Positions 6,803-14,314 of a stretch of DNA of 37,518 bases are shown in pieces (position 1 is the stretch's first letter; every line of letters begins with the position of its first letter). This DNA comes from a virus. The DNA lies in IMG/VR virus record IMGVR_UViG_3300045996_000549, positions 1 through 37,518 of that record. One strand, written 5' to 3'. The translations under genes and the position numbers were made by a program. The notes beneath the pieces are model-generated. The model searched no databases and was not told the origin of the DNA. It saw nothing but the letters and a program-made list of their open reading frames with translations.

Positions 6803-8245
6803 ATGGGCTACGAAACGCAAATTGCTGCCTTCAGTGAGCAGCGCGCAGCCAAGGCGGCCGCGCAGAAGACCATCATGGACGACGCCGCTGGCAAGGGCGA
6901 AACGCTCGACGCACAGCAGCAGGAAGACTTCGACACGCTGCAGGGCGAGATCGAGGCAATCGACGCGCACCTGAAGCGCCTCGGCCTCATGGAGAAGGCC
7001 GCTGGCATCTCCGCGACTCCGGTTGCCGGCGACACGGCTGCAAACGCTTCCGCTTCCCGCGGCGGCGAGCGTATCCAGGTCAAGGCAGAGCCCAAGCTGG
7101 ACGGCGGCATCGCGCTTGCCCGTCTTGTGAAGTGCTTCGGCATGGCGAAGGGCAATCTCGACCAGGCCAGCCGTATCGCTCAGAACCGTTACGGCGAGCA
7201 GTCGAATGCGTTCGGCACGCTCAAGAGCCTCGCCGATCGCGGGTTCACCGCAATCGAGAAGGCGGAAGTTCCTGCTGGTTCAACGCAGTCGGGTTCGTGG
7301 GCCGAGGATCTTGTCGGCGACACGACTTCGGCGTTCGCGGACTTCCTCGAGTATCTGCGTCCGCAGACGATCCTGGGCAAGTTCGGCAACAACGGCATTC
7401 CGTCGTTGCGCCGGGTTCCGTTCCGGGTTCCGCTGATCAGCCAAACGGGCGGCGGCGCCGGTTACTGGGTCGGGGAAGGCAAGGCGAAGCCGCTGACCAG
7501 CTTCGACTTCGCTCGCACGACGCTCGAGCCGCTGAAGGTCGCGAACATCGCCGTTCTGACGGATGAGGTCATTCGTGACTCCTCGCCGTCGGCCGAAGCG
7601 ATCGTCCGTGACCAGCTTGTCGAAGCCCTGAAGGCGCGTCTCGACATCGACTTCATCGATCCTGCGAAGGCCGCTTCTGCGGGTGTTTCGCCGGCCTCGA
7701 TCACGAACGCTGCTCCGAATGGCGCGGCCTCGGGAACGGGCGATGCGGACGACGTTCGGGCGGACATCCGTTCGCTGCTGAACGAGTATGTCACGGCGAA
7801 CAACCCGCCGACGACGGGCGTTCTGATCATGCAGTCGGGAACGGCTCTCGCCCTCTCGATGATGGTCAATGCGCTCGGCCAGTCGGAGTTCAACGGCATC
7901 GGAATGAATGGCGGAACCCTTCTGGGAATCCCCGTCATCACGTCCGAGCATGTGCCGGCGGGCATCGTCGTGATGATCAACGCATCCGATGTTTACCTTG
8001 CAGACGAGGGCGGGTTCCGTCTCGACATGAGCCGTGAGGCTTCGGTCGAGATGCTCGACTCTTCGCTGACGGGTGACTCGATCGGCGTTGTCCCGGGAAC
8101 GGCGGCTTCGACCGTCAGCCTGTGGCAGACCAACAGCGTCGGCTTCCTCGCGGAGCGGACGATCAACTGGGCGGCTCGTCGCGCAAGCGCAGTGGCCTAC
8201 TTGAGCGGTGTTGCCTGGGGCGGCGCCGTCAACGACCTGAGCTAG
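6803..8245 (+). CDS. major capsid protein, HK97 fold
   Basis: This 480-residue protein forms the icosahedral shell. Residues about 1-100 are an Ala/Gln/Glu-rich coiled-coil delta (scaffold) domain, removed by the protease upstream. The shell domain follows, with SGSWAEDLVGDTTSAF, a P-loop/spine region with RRVPFRVPLIS, and E-loop-like GGGAGYWVGEGKAKPLTSFDF (around residues 214-234). The C-terminal A-domain includes LLGIPVITSEHVP and WAARRASAVAYLSGVAW. The ATG at 6803 has only a weak GATGGA site; a better-placed GGGGG precedes an out-of-frame ATG at 6790. A terminator-like hairpin follows the gene. Confidence 0.95.
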   Translation: MGYETQIAAFSEQRAAKAAAQKTIMDDAAGKGETLDAQQQEDFDTLQGEIEAIDAHLKRLGLMEKAAGISATPVAGDTAANASASRGGERIQVKAEPKLDGGIALARLVKCFGMAKGNLDQASRIAQNRYGEQSNAFGTLKSLADRGFTAIEKAEVPAGSTQSGSWAEDLVGDTTSAFADFLEYLRPQTILGKFGNNGIPSLRRVPFRVPLISQTGGGAGYWVGEGKAKPLTSFDFARTTLEPLKVANIAVLTDEVIRDSSPSAEAIVRDQLVEALKARLDIDFIDPAKAASAGVSPASITNAAPNGAASGTGDADDVRADIRSLLNEYVTANNPPTTGVLIMQSGTALALSMMVNALGQSEFNGIGMNGGTLLGIPVITSEHVPAGIVVMINASDVYLADEGGFRLDMSREASVEMLDSSLTGDSIGVVPGTAASTVSLWQTNSVGFLAERTINWAARRASAVAYLSGVAWGGAVNDLS

Positions 8246-8284
8246 TTCTCGGGTCACGTCGGCTGCTGCACGCAGGCTGACGAT

Positions 8285-8322
8285 GGGACGGGGCTTCTCC
8301 CGAGGCTCCGTCCCTATTCTTT
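8285..8322 (+). terminator. strong terminator-like hairpin after the capsid gene
   Basis: GGGACGG (8285-8291) pairs with CCGTCCC (8308-8314). An inner stem GCTTC/GAGGC closes a TCCC loop. TATTCTTT follows. This would end or reduce transcription after the capsid gene, before the accessory cassette and the portal gene. Confidence 0.65.
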
Positions 8323-8335
8323 CAAGGAGTGAGGC

Positions 8336-8635
8336 ATGGCTCACAGAACCTTCTACGTGACCCGCGACCAACGGCACCCGCTCTACAAGACGCGGATGCT
8401 GACTGCTGGGCAGGAGATTACCCTGTCCGCCAGCGCGGCTCGTTTGTTCGGCCAGCTCGGCGCCGAACTGAGCGAGGAAGCTCCGAAGCGCGCGGCAAAG
8501 GTCGAAGCGCCTCAGCCGGTTGAGGAAGCCGCGCCGGCTCCCGCTCCTACTCCGAAGGCCGAGGCTCCCGAGCCCACCGCGAAGAAAGCCCCTGCAAAGC
8601 GGAAGGCGACACGCCGCAAGAAGTCTGCGTCGTGA
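8336..8635 (+). CDS. hypothetical protein with Ala/Pro/Lys-rich tail
   Basis: This 99-residue protein has an AAGGAG site just upstream of ATG 8336. Residues 1-45 look folded (HRTFYVTRDQRHPLYKTRML) and the rest is a disordered A/P/E then K-rich tail ending in RRKKSAS, histone-H1-like in composition. Such tails bind nucleic acid non-specifically. Position right after the capsid gene is where head-decoration or head-completion proteins often lie. Function is unknown and the tail is only suggestive. Confidence 0.65.
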   Translation: MAHRTFYVTRDQRHPLYKTRMLTAGQEITLSASAARLFGQLGAELSEEAPKRAAKVEAPQPVEEAAPAPAPTPKAEAPEPTAKKAPAKRKATRRKKSAS

Positions 8636-8781
8636 GGTTCATTCTGTTTCCGCGCGACTGGCGCGTCGAGTTCGGCTTCGGTTGCATCATCGTGTCGGTT
8701 ACGGCGACGTTCTATCGCACCCGTCCGACGCGCGAGTGGTTCAAGCTTCTGCGCTATTGGCCTGCCAAGAAAACTGCGTGA
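8632..8781 (+). CDS. small hypothetical protein, 49 aa
   Basis: A GTG start at 8632 overlaps the previous stop (GTGA). The ORF stop TGA (8779-8781) in turn overlaps the next GTG (8778). The peptide has a hydrophobic patch (FGFGCIIVSVTATF, about residues 14-27) and is otherwise aromatic and basic, with RDWRVEF and REWFKLLRYWP. It may be a short membrane-associated or virion protein. The two perfect coupling junctions are the main evidence that it is translated. Confidence 0.5.
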   Translation: MRFILFPRDWRVEFGFGCIIVSVTATFYRTRPTREWFKLLRYWPAKKTA

Positions 8782-9380
8782 CAGCCTCTCTCGCCTACCG
8801 GAAGAACGAGTCCGCGATCAAACGCGGCGCGATTCCGGAAAAATACACCCGCCTTCTTCCGTACATTCCCGGCGATCGCGTCCTCGAGGTCGGTTCGGCT
8901 GAGGGCGTTCTCGCTCTTTGCCTTGGAAGGGCCGACCTCGGGGCGAAGAAGGAAGTCACGGCGCTAGAGCGCAGGGCGGATCGCCTGTCCCTCGCTAGTG
9001 ACCTCTGCAACGATTGGCTGAAGCGTTACCGCTTTACGGCCGTTCCGCAGTTTGTTCGCGGTGACATCGTGGATTCGCTGGGGTGGCTGGACGGCATGGA
9101 CACATTCGTCGCTATCCGCATGATCTATTACCTCGGCGATCAGCTCGACCCGGTTTTCGAACAGGTCGCGCGCAAGGTTCCGAACGTCGTTCTCTGCGGC
9201 AACGGCAACAGGGCCGGACGCTGGCGTGAGGGCAATCCCGATCCGCCGTTGCTCGAATGGAACAAGTACGCCTCACGCGAAGGCATGACCGAGCTGCTTA
9301 AGCGGCACGGCTACCGGATCGTCCAAGAGGGCAGTGTGAACAAGGGCGACGAAGTTGTTGTCGGCCGGAAGGATGGCTGA
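8778..9380 (+). CDS. class I SAM-dependent methyltransferase
   Basis: This 200-residue protein carries the SAM-binding motif VLEVGSAEGV at about residues 35-44, preceded by PYIPGD. An acidic motif-II position follows in TALERR (about 61-66), then a typical MIYYLGD segment. No DNA-methylase NPP-type motif is present, so it is more likely to act on a small molecule, glycan or protein than on DNA bases. The start is GTG 8778, coupled to the small ORF before it. It belongs to the accessory cassette with a ParB-like protein, a second methyltransferase and a glycosyltransferase. The substrate is unknown. Confidence 0.75.
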   Translation: MTASLAYRKNESAIKRGAIPEKYTRLLPYIPGDRVLEVGSAEGVLALCLGRADLGAKKEVTALERRADRLSLASDLCNDWLKRYRFTAVPQFVRGDIVDSLGWLDGMDTFVAIRMIYYLGDQLDPVFEQVARKVPNVVLCGNGNRAGRWREGNPDPPLLEWNKYASREGMTELLKRHGYRIVQEGSVNKGDEVVVGRKDG

Positions 9381-9867
9381 AGTCCTCTGGACCGACCCGT
9401 CTCAGATCCGGTTCAAGATTTCGCCCACTGAGGATTTGAAGTCGGTCACTGCCGGCGACTGGGACGTTGAACGCCGCCACCCACTCGAGGACGCGGTGAA
9501 GCATCGGTCGATCGCCCAACGCTATGTCGAGTGCTGGCCGTGGGAAGAGACCGACCTCTTTAAAGACGTTTACGCACGGCGGATCGGGCGTGAGTCCGTC
9601 CGCGGATGCCAGACGATGCGCGACTTGCTGAAGCAGTATTACGAGCGCGTCGACGGCATGTTCGAAGAGATGAAGGCCAACGGGTTCCGCGTGGTGGGCT
9701 CAGGCGGGCGCAGATACCCTCTGCCCCGCCTGCTGGTCGGCCGTGACGGCGAAGTCTTCATCGGAAACCAGGGCAATCACCGGCTTGCAATGGCCCGCAT
9801 CCTCGGGCTGAAAGAGATCGCGGGGGAAGTCATTTGTCGTCATCGGATGTGCTTGAGCGCAGCATAA
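9373..9867 (+). CDS. ParB/sulfiredoxin-like domain protein
   Basis: The C-terminal part of this 164-residue protein has GEVFIGNQGNHRLAMARIL (about 127-144), the G-x-HR-x-x-A motif of the ParB N-terminal/sulfiredoxin fold. The N-terminal half (ISPTEDLKSV...DVERRHPLEDAVKHRSIAQRY) resembles proteins found beside methyltransferases and glycan genes, by memory. ParB-fold proteins bind nucleotides (CTP) or act as small kinases or nucleases. No HTH DNA-binding domain is visible, so chromosome partitioning is unlikely. The ATG at 9373 overlaps the first methyltransferase by 8 nt. Confidence 0.6.
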   Translation: MAEVLWTDPSQIRFKISPTEDLKSVTAGDWDVERRHPLEDAVKHRSIAQRYVECWPWEETDLFKDVYARRIGRESVRGCQTMRDLLKQYYERVDGMFEEMKANGFRVVGSGGRRYPLPRLLVGRDGEVFIGNQGNHRLAMARILGLKEIAGEVICRHRMCLSAA

Positions 9868-10781
9868 CGGGAGTCCCGCCGATACCGGCGATGACGACCG
9901 ACGCGGAGCGCGAGTGTTATTTTCGCTTGGCGAAAGAGGCCGGAGAACGCTGGCCTTTAGGCGCGATCATCGAGCTTGGCGCGTGGATGGGTGCGTCGAC
10001 CGCATACATTGCGGCGGGGGCTAGGGCCGCTAGTTCACCTCTACCGGTTCACGTTTACGATCAGTTCATTTCGAAGGCCGGTCACAAAGAGAAGGTGAAA
10101 GCCTTCTATGACAAGCGTGGGATAGATGCTGTCCCGGTTGGTCCGAGCTTGGAAAAGTTCAAGGAAAATCTAGGCGACCTGATGGGCTATGTTCGGCCGC
10201 ATCAGGGCAAGATCGAGCAAATGGAGTGGCCCGACGATCTTCCAATTGCACTGCTCATCACGGATGCACCGAAGCGCGTTCCGGCGATCTCGGCCGTTCT
10301 GACGAAGCTGCGGAATGCCCTGCAGCCCGGCTCAATCATGGCGTGGCAGGACTTCTGCCACTTCCCGTCTTACGAGATCCCGGCGTGTCTCTATCGGCTG
10401 CGACATCATCTGGAGTTCGTTGAGGCGGTTGTGCCGGGAACAACGCTGGTGTTCCGGGTCAAGTCGCAGTGGTCGGCTGACGAGGTTTCGCTTGATGCGC
10501 TGGCGCTGAGCCGGTGGACGTTCGAAGAAATCGTTTTCGGATGGGAGTACTGGAAGGGGATAATCAATCCCGAGAAGCGCGCACTTTTTGCATGTGGTGA
10601 AGCGCTGTTCCTTTGTGACACTGGGCGACCAGCCGAAGCCGTGAAAGCGTTGGAGAGTGTTTACCACTACCAAGCCGAAGCCATCCTTCCAAAGTGGCGC
10701 TACCTCAAGGAAGCCCGTCCGGACTTCCTAACCCGTTATGCCCCTCTGTTTGCGTACCTGGGGAGTCGTGGCGCGATTTAG
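9834..10781 (+). CDS. class I methyltransferase, second of the cassette
   Basis: The SAM motif IIELGAWMGAST at about residues 45-56 resembles the TylF/Methyltransf_24-like group. Further down are ITDAPK and NALQPGSIMAWQDF, as expected for such enzymes. The C-terminal 100 residues form an extra helical region that includes a TPR-like GEALFLCDTGRPAEAVKALES. The TTG start at 9834 is supported by a GGGGGAA site five bases upstream. It lies in the cassette with the glycosyltransferase. Such methyltransferases are common in polysaccharide loci, but the substrate is unknown. The gene converges with the minus-strand gene at 10778 with a 4-nt overlap. Confidence 0.75.
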   Translation: MSSSDVLERSITGVPPIPAMTTDAERECYFRLAKEAGERWPLGAIIELGAWMGASTAYIAAGARAASSPLPVHVYDQFISKAGHKEKVKAFYDKRGIDAVPVGPSLEKFKENLGDLMGYVRPHQGKIEQMEWPDDLPIALLITDAPKRVPAISAVLTKLRNALQPGSIMAWQDFCHFPSYEIPACLYRLRHHLEFVEAVVPGTTLVFRVKSQWSADEVSLDALALSRWTFEEIVFGWEYWKGIINPEKRALFACGEALFLCDTGRPAEAVKALESVYHYQAEAILPKWRYLKEARPDFLTRYAPLFAYLGSRGAI

Positions 10782-11134
10782 GACGCGCTCTTTTCGGCGA
10801 TCTCCAGTGCATCTTGCATGTTATCCGAGATCGTTTTGATCCGCCCCGCGAAGGCGCGCAGAGCATTGATGTCATCGAACCTGATTTGGCCCACCGCCAA
10901 AGCGTCGAGAACATCGAAGGAAATTATGAAGTCTCCGAAGATGGTCACATTGAAAGTGCAATCGTAATCGGAGAACCAGCCGTCGCAGTCCTCTGCGATT
11001 TGGTCGGCTATCACTTTGGCGGTGTCGCGACGAATGTGTTGGAGAAGTGGCGCTAAATCACCGTCGCCCCACTCCCACTCGTCGAACGCTTCAGCCGGGA
11101 CACGCGCGTCAACGATTTTCTTAGGACGGATCAT
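10778..11134 (-). CDS. acidic hypothetical protein on the minus strand
   Basis: This 118-residue protein is strongly acidic (AFDEWEWGDGD, EDCDGWFSDYDC) and begins IRPKKIVDARVP. The ATG at 11134 overlaps the stop of the HNH gene upstream of it (ATGA). Together the two genes form a minus-strand pair embedded in plus-strand virion genes. It may be the partner of the HNH enzyme, a toxin/antitoxin-like or inhibitory protein, or an unrelated passenger. I do not recognise a family. Confidence 0.6.
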   Translation of the reverse strand: MIRPKKIVDARVPAEAFDEWEWGDGDLAPLLQHIRRDTAKVIADQIAEDCDGWFSDYDCTFNVTIFGDFIISFDVLDALAVGQIRFDDINALRAFAGRIKTISDNMQDALEIAEKSAS

Positions 11135-11568
11135 ACGATTTTCTCCGGTTCTTCCGCTCGCCACTTGGCGCGGAGGCGCTTGGTTTTCTCGGCCTGACAC
11201 TTCGAGCAATAGCGCTGCTTTCCGTACTTGCGGTCGAAGGGATGACCCTTCTTACAGTGCGTTTTCTGCGAGTTGAGATACGGCAAGCTGGTGCTGTCCT
11301 TCATCACGTTCTCTGTGACAGTTACCATTTGCAGGTGCTGCGGATTTACGCAGTGCCGGTTTCGGCAGGTGTGGTTCACGACCATGCCCTGCGGGATGGG
11401 GCCATGCTGAAGGAAGTAGCCGACGCGATGAGCCCGGCGCGGCTGGCGACGGAAGTAAAACGAGCCGTAGCCGTCCTTGTCGAGCGGGCCTTGCCATAGC
11501 CAACAGCCAGATGGGGTTTCGACAGTCTTGCTCTTGAAGCGGGCAAGTTCCGCATCGGTCATGTGCAT
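11131..11568 (-). CDS. HNH_3-type homing endonuclease-like protein
   Basis: This 145-residue protein has the phage/homing HNH_3 pattern. It starts with GCWLWQGPLDKDGYGSF (about 21-37), then AHRVGYFLQHGPIP. The catalytic core follows: VNHTCRNRHCVNPQHL (about 64-79), with His66, Cys68, His72, Cys73, Asn75 and His78. A C-terminal zinc finger (HCKKGHPF ... YCSKC) probably binds DNA. It is transcribed opposite to all its neighbours and sits between a methyltransferase and the glycosyltransferase. This is how free-standing homing endonucleases invade phage operons. An ATG at 11562 is a second possible start. Confidence 0.85.
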   Translation of the reverse strand: MHMTDAELARFKSKTVETPSGCWLWQGPLDKDGYGSFYFRRQPRRAHRVGYFLQHGPIPQGMVVNHTCRNRHCVNPQHLQMVTVTENVMKDSTSLPYLNSQKTHCKKGHPFDRKYGKQRYCSKCQAEKTKRLRAKWRAEEPEKIV

Positions 11569-11622
11569 ACAAAAGGTCTAGCGGGAACACATGGCACCAG
11601 CAAGAGAAATCGGGCGCAAAAG

Positions 11623-12336
11623 GTGCTAACGGTCATAAGTTGGCTCTGGACGCAACCGCAAGGACGAACAACCTACAAGCCTGAGCATGTGTGGCTGTGG
11701 GCTGACATGGTGTCGCGCAACCTCGCGATGCCTCACCGGCTGGCCTGCGTAACGACAGAAACGGACCTTCCGCCGAACGTGGAACGGATAGACCCACCGG
11801 GCGAGTTCGAAGACGTTCAACCGAAGTGGGGACCGCGCAAGCCCAACTGCTTCCGCCGCTTGGTCATGTTCCGCAAGGACTCGGCCAAGACATTCGGCAA
11901 GCGGTTCGTGAGTATGGATCTGGACGTCTGCATAGGCGGGCAACTGGACCCGCTGTTCGATCGGCGGGAAGATTTGGTTCTGTTCAAGGGAACGGCGCCG
12001 GAACGGCCTTACAACGGTTCAATGATGCTCTTGTCGGCGGGTTGCCGTCCGGACGTTTACGAGGATTTCGACCAGGCCGGCGCGGACGTCTCGGGCGAAG
12101 CCTTTCACGGCTCCGATCAGGCGTGGCTCGCTCACAAGCTGGGGCCGAACGAAGCGGTCTGGACCGTAGCTGACGGGGTTTATTTCTGGGGTGCCTACCT
12201 GAAGGCAGGAAAGCAGTGCCAGCCGCGGGTTCTGTTCTTCCCCGGCAAACCGAAGCCCTGGGTCTTCGCGCCGATCCGGATTTATCCATTCATTACAGAC
12301 AATTATCGCATCGCAGAGGCGAGGGAGGCCGCATAG
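11623..12336 (+). CDS. phage glycosyltransferase (GT-A fold, DxD)
   Basis: This 237-residue enzyme transfers a sugar from a nucleotide-sugar donor. The DxD metal/nucleotide motif is in FVSMDLDVCIGGQLDPLF (Asp99-Leu-Asp101), followed by RPYNGSMMLL (129-137) and GSDQAWLA (163-170), as in GT8-like phage enzymes. I prefer the GTG at 11623 because it yields the usual family N-terminus (LTVISWLWTQP); a GTG at 11563 overlaps the divergent HNH gene. It couples to the portal gene (TAGTG). The target may be host surface glycan, virion protein or phage DNA; the sequence does not say. Confidence 0.8.
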   Translation: MLTVISWLWTQPQGRTTYKPEHVWLWADMVSRNLAMPHRLACVTTETDLPPNVERIDPPGEFEDVQPKWGPRKPNCFRRLVMFRKDSAKTFGKRFVSMDLDVCIGGQLDPLFDRREDLVLFKGTAPERPYNGSMMLLSAGCRPDVYEDFDQAGADVSGEAFHGSDQAWLAHKLGPNEAVWTVADGVYFWGAYLKAGKQCQPRVLFFPGKPKPWVFAPIRIYPFITDNYRIAEAREAA

Positions 12337-13688
12337 TGAAGCTGTTCGGTCTCGAGATTAGCCGCCCCAAGCCTGAGGAGAAGGCGCTCAACTATCCCGA
12401 CAACCGGGGCGGCTGGTGGCCGATCGTGCGGGAGTCCTTCACCGGGGCATGGCAGCGCAACGTCGTTCTCACCGCGGATCAGGCGATGGCCTTTCACGCG
12501 GTCTTCGCCTGCCACACGCTGATTTGCTCGGACATCGCGAAGCTCGGCCTGCTGCTGGTCGCGAAAAAGGACGGCGTGTGGCAGGAGACCACGAACCCGG
12601 CCTATTCGCCGGTTCTTCGCAAGCCGAACCATTTCCAGAACGCCCCCCAGTTCATTGCGGGCTGGGTCAATTCGAAGCTGGCGCGCGGGAATGCCTACAT
12701 CCTGAAGAAGCGTGACGGCCGCGGTGTTGTCGTGGCGCTGTATGTCCTCAACCCCGATCGAGTTCAGCCGCTCGTTTCCGATGACGGACAGGTCTTCTAC
12801 CGGCTCGACACGGACAACCTTGCGGCGATCCAAGAGACGCAGGTCATTATTCCGGCGCGTGAAATCATTCACGACCGCTTCAACTGCCTGTTCCACCCGC
12901 TTGTCGGGATCTCGCCGCTTTACTCCTCTGCCCTCGCGGCAACGCACGGCACGAACATCCAGAACGCGAGCTCGAACCTTGCGGCCAACGGCGTCCGGCC
13001 AAGTGCTCTAATTGTTTTCCCCAATCGCATCCCGCCTGAAGACGCGGGGCGGATTAAGGAAACGTGGGAGTCGCAGTACGCCGGATCATCTGGCGCGGGC
13101 AAACTCGCTATTCTGGGCGAAGGGGCAAAGTTCGAAGCTCTGACCATGACGTCAGAAGAAGCTGAGCTAATTGAACAGCTTAAATACACCGCGGAAGTCG
13201 TCTGCTCGACCTATCACGTTCCGCCGCACAAGATCGGCCTTCGCGACCCGACATTCAACAACGTCCAAGCCCTTAATGTCCAGTATTTCTCCGAATGCCT
13301 GCAAATCCACTTGCGGGAGATGGAGGCGTGTCTCGACGAGGGGCTCGGCATGGACGGCGTGACGCTCGGCGTCATGTTCGACAAGGACGACCTGCTGTGG
13401 ATGGACAGCCTGGCACAGATGGAAGTTCTCGAGAAGGGCCGGAACTACCTGACGCCGAACGAAGGTCGCCAGCGGCTCAACCTTCCGAAGACCGAGGGCG
13501 GCGACGTCGTTCTCCGGCAGCAGCAGGACTTTAGCCTAGCCGCATTGGCGAAGCGTGATGCGGCTGAAGACCCATTCGGAACGGCCAAGCCGGAACCAGC
13601 CGCGCCGCCTGAACCCGCCAACGATGACGCCGAAACCGAGCGCGAGGCTGCACGCGCTCTCGCCGCAATAGCCAAGGGGCTGCGATAA
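12336..13688 (+). CDS. portal protein, HK97 family
   Basis: The portal is the dodecameric ring at the capsid vertex through which DNA enters and to which the tail attaches. The 450-residue protein has the family features: TADQAMAFHAVFACHTLICSDI near residues 45-66, NPDRVQP, IIHDRFNCLFHPLVGISPL, and the STYHVPPHKIGL...TFNNV segment typical of Phage_portal. The C-terminus is a disordered Ala/Glu/Pro tail. GGGAGG precedes the GTG at 12336. Its position after the capsid and an accessory cassette, not between terL and protease, is unusual. Confidence 0.92.
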   Translation: MKLFGLEISRPKPEEKALNYPDNRGGWWPIVRESFTGAWQRNVVLTADQAMAFHAVFACHTLICSDIAKLGLLLVAKKDGVWQETTNPAYSPVLRKPNHFQNAPQFIAGWVNSKLARGNAYILKKRDGRGVVVALYVLNPDRVQPLVSDDGQVFYRLDTDNLAAIQETQVIIPAREIIHDRFNCLFHPLVGISPLYSSALAATHGTNIQNASSNLAANGVRPSALIVFPNRIPPEDAGRIKETWESQYAGSSGAGKLAILGEGAKFEALTMTSEEAELIEQLKYTAEVVCSTYHVPPHKIGLRDPTFNNVQALNVQYFSECLQIHLREMEACLDEGLGMDGVTLGVMFDKDDLLWMDSLAQMEVLEKGRNYLTPNEGRQRLNLPKTEGGDVVLRQQQDFSLAALAKRDAAEDPFGTAKPEPAAPPEPANDDAETEREAARALAAIAKGLR

Positions 13689-14314
13689 TGTTCGACGGGA
13701 AGTCCTTCGGCGAAGAGATCGTCGGCTTCGTTCGCGAGTATGTCGACAAGGAAGTCGCATCGCTGAAGGCTGAGAACGAGGATCTGAAAGCCCGTCTTAA
13801 GGTGCTCGAGGATCGACCGGCGCCGGAGATCATCAAGGGCGATCCTGGCGAACCCGGCAAGGACGGAACGCCTGGAGCCGACGGGAAGGACGGCGCCGGC
13901 ATCATCGACGCCTTCATCAGCCGCGAAGGTCATCTGATTGCATCGCTCTCGGACGGGTCGACAAAGGATCTCGGCGAGATCGTCGGCAAGGACGGCCGCG
14001 ACGGATCGGACGGCAAAGACGGAGAACCGGGTTTCGGCCTTGACGACTTCGCCATTGAGAAGGGCGCGGACGGCCGGACGTTCGTGTTCAAGTTTGAGCG
14101 CGGCGAGGTTCGCCACGAATACGAGATGACCTTCCCCGTCCCCGTCTATTGCGGGGTGTTCAAGGATGGTGAGCAGTACGTTCCCGGCGATCTCGTGACC
14201 TGGGGCGGCTCGCTCTGGCACTGCAATTCGGAAACGAAGGACAAGCCGGACAGCGGCAAGGAAGCGTGGTCGTGCGCCGTGAAAAAGGGCCGCGATGGAA
14301 AGGATGCTAAGTAA
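13688..14314 (+). CDS. collagen-like, coiled-coil virion protein with CBM5/12-like end
   Basis: This 208-residue protein has a coiled-coil start (VASLKAENEDLKARLKVLE, about 24-42). Gly-X-Y runs follow: GDPGEPGKDGTPGADGKDG, then GKDGRDGSDGKDGEPG, which would form collagen-type triple helices. The C-terminus has GVFKDGEQYVPGDLVTWGGS followed by LWHC (about 155-178), resembling carbohydrate-binding module CBM5/12. It starts one base into the portal stop. A trimeric head fibre or tail-associated adhesin is likely. The portal-adjacent place favours a head fibre; this is inference. Confidence 0.7.
   Translation: MFDGKSFGEEIVGFVREYVDKEVASLKAENEDLKARLKVLEDRPAPEIIKGDPGEPGKDGTPGADGKDGAGIIDAFISREGHLIASLSDGSTKDLGEIVGKDGRDGSDGKDGEPGFGLDDFAIEKGADGRTFVFKFERGEVRHEYEMTFPVPVYCGVFKDGEQYVPGDLVTWGGSLWHCNSETKDKPDSGKEAWSCAVKKGRDGKDAK

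Noticed and set aside
7280-8377. Long minus-strand ORF (365 codons) antisense to the capsid gene
   Set aside because: It mirrors a clear capsid gene with strong codon bias; the product is Arg-rich and unlike any protein. GC-rich genomes give such shadows.
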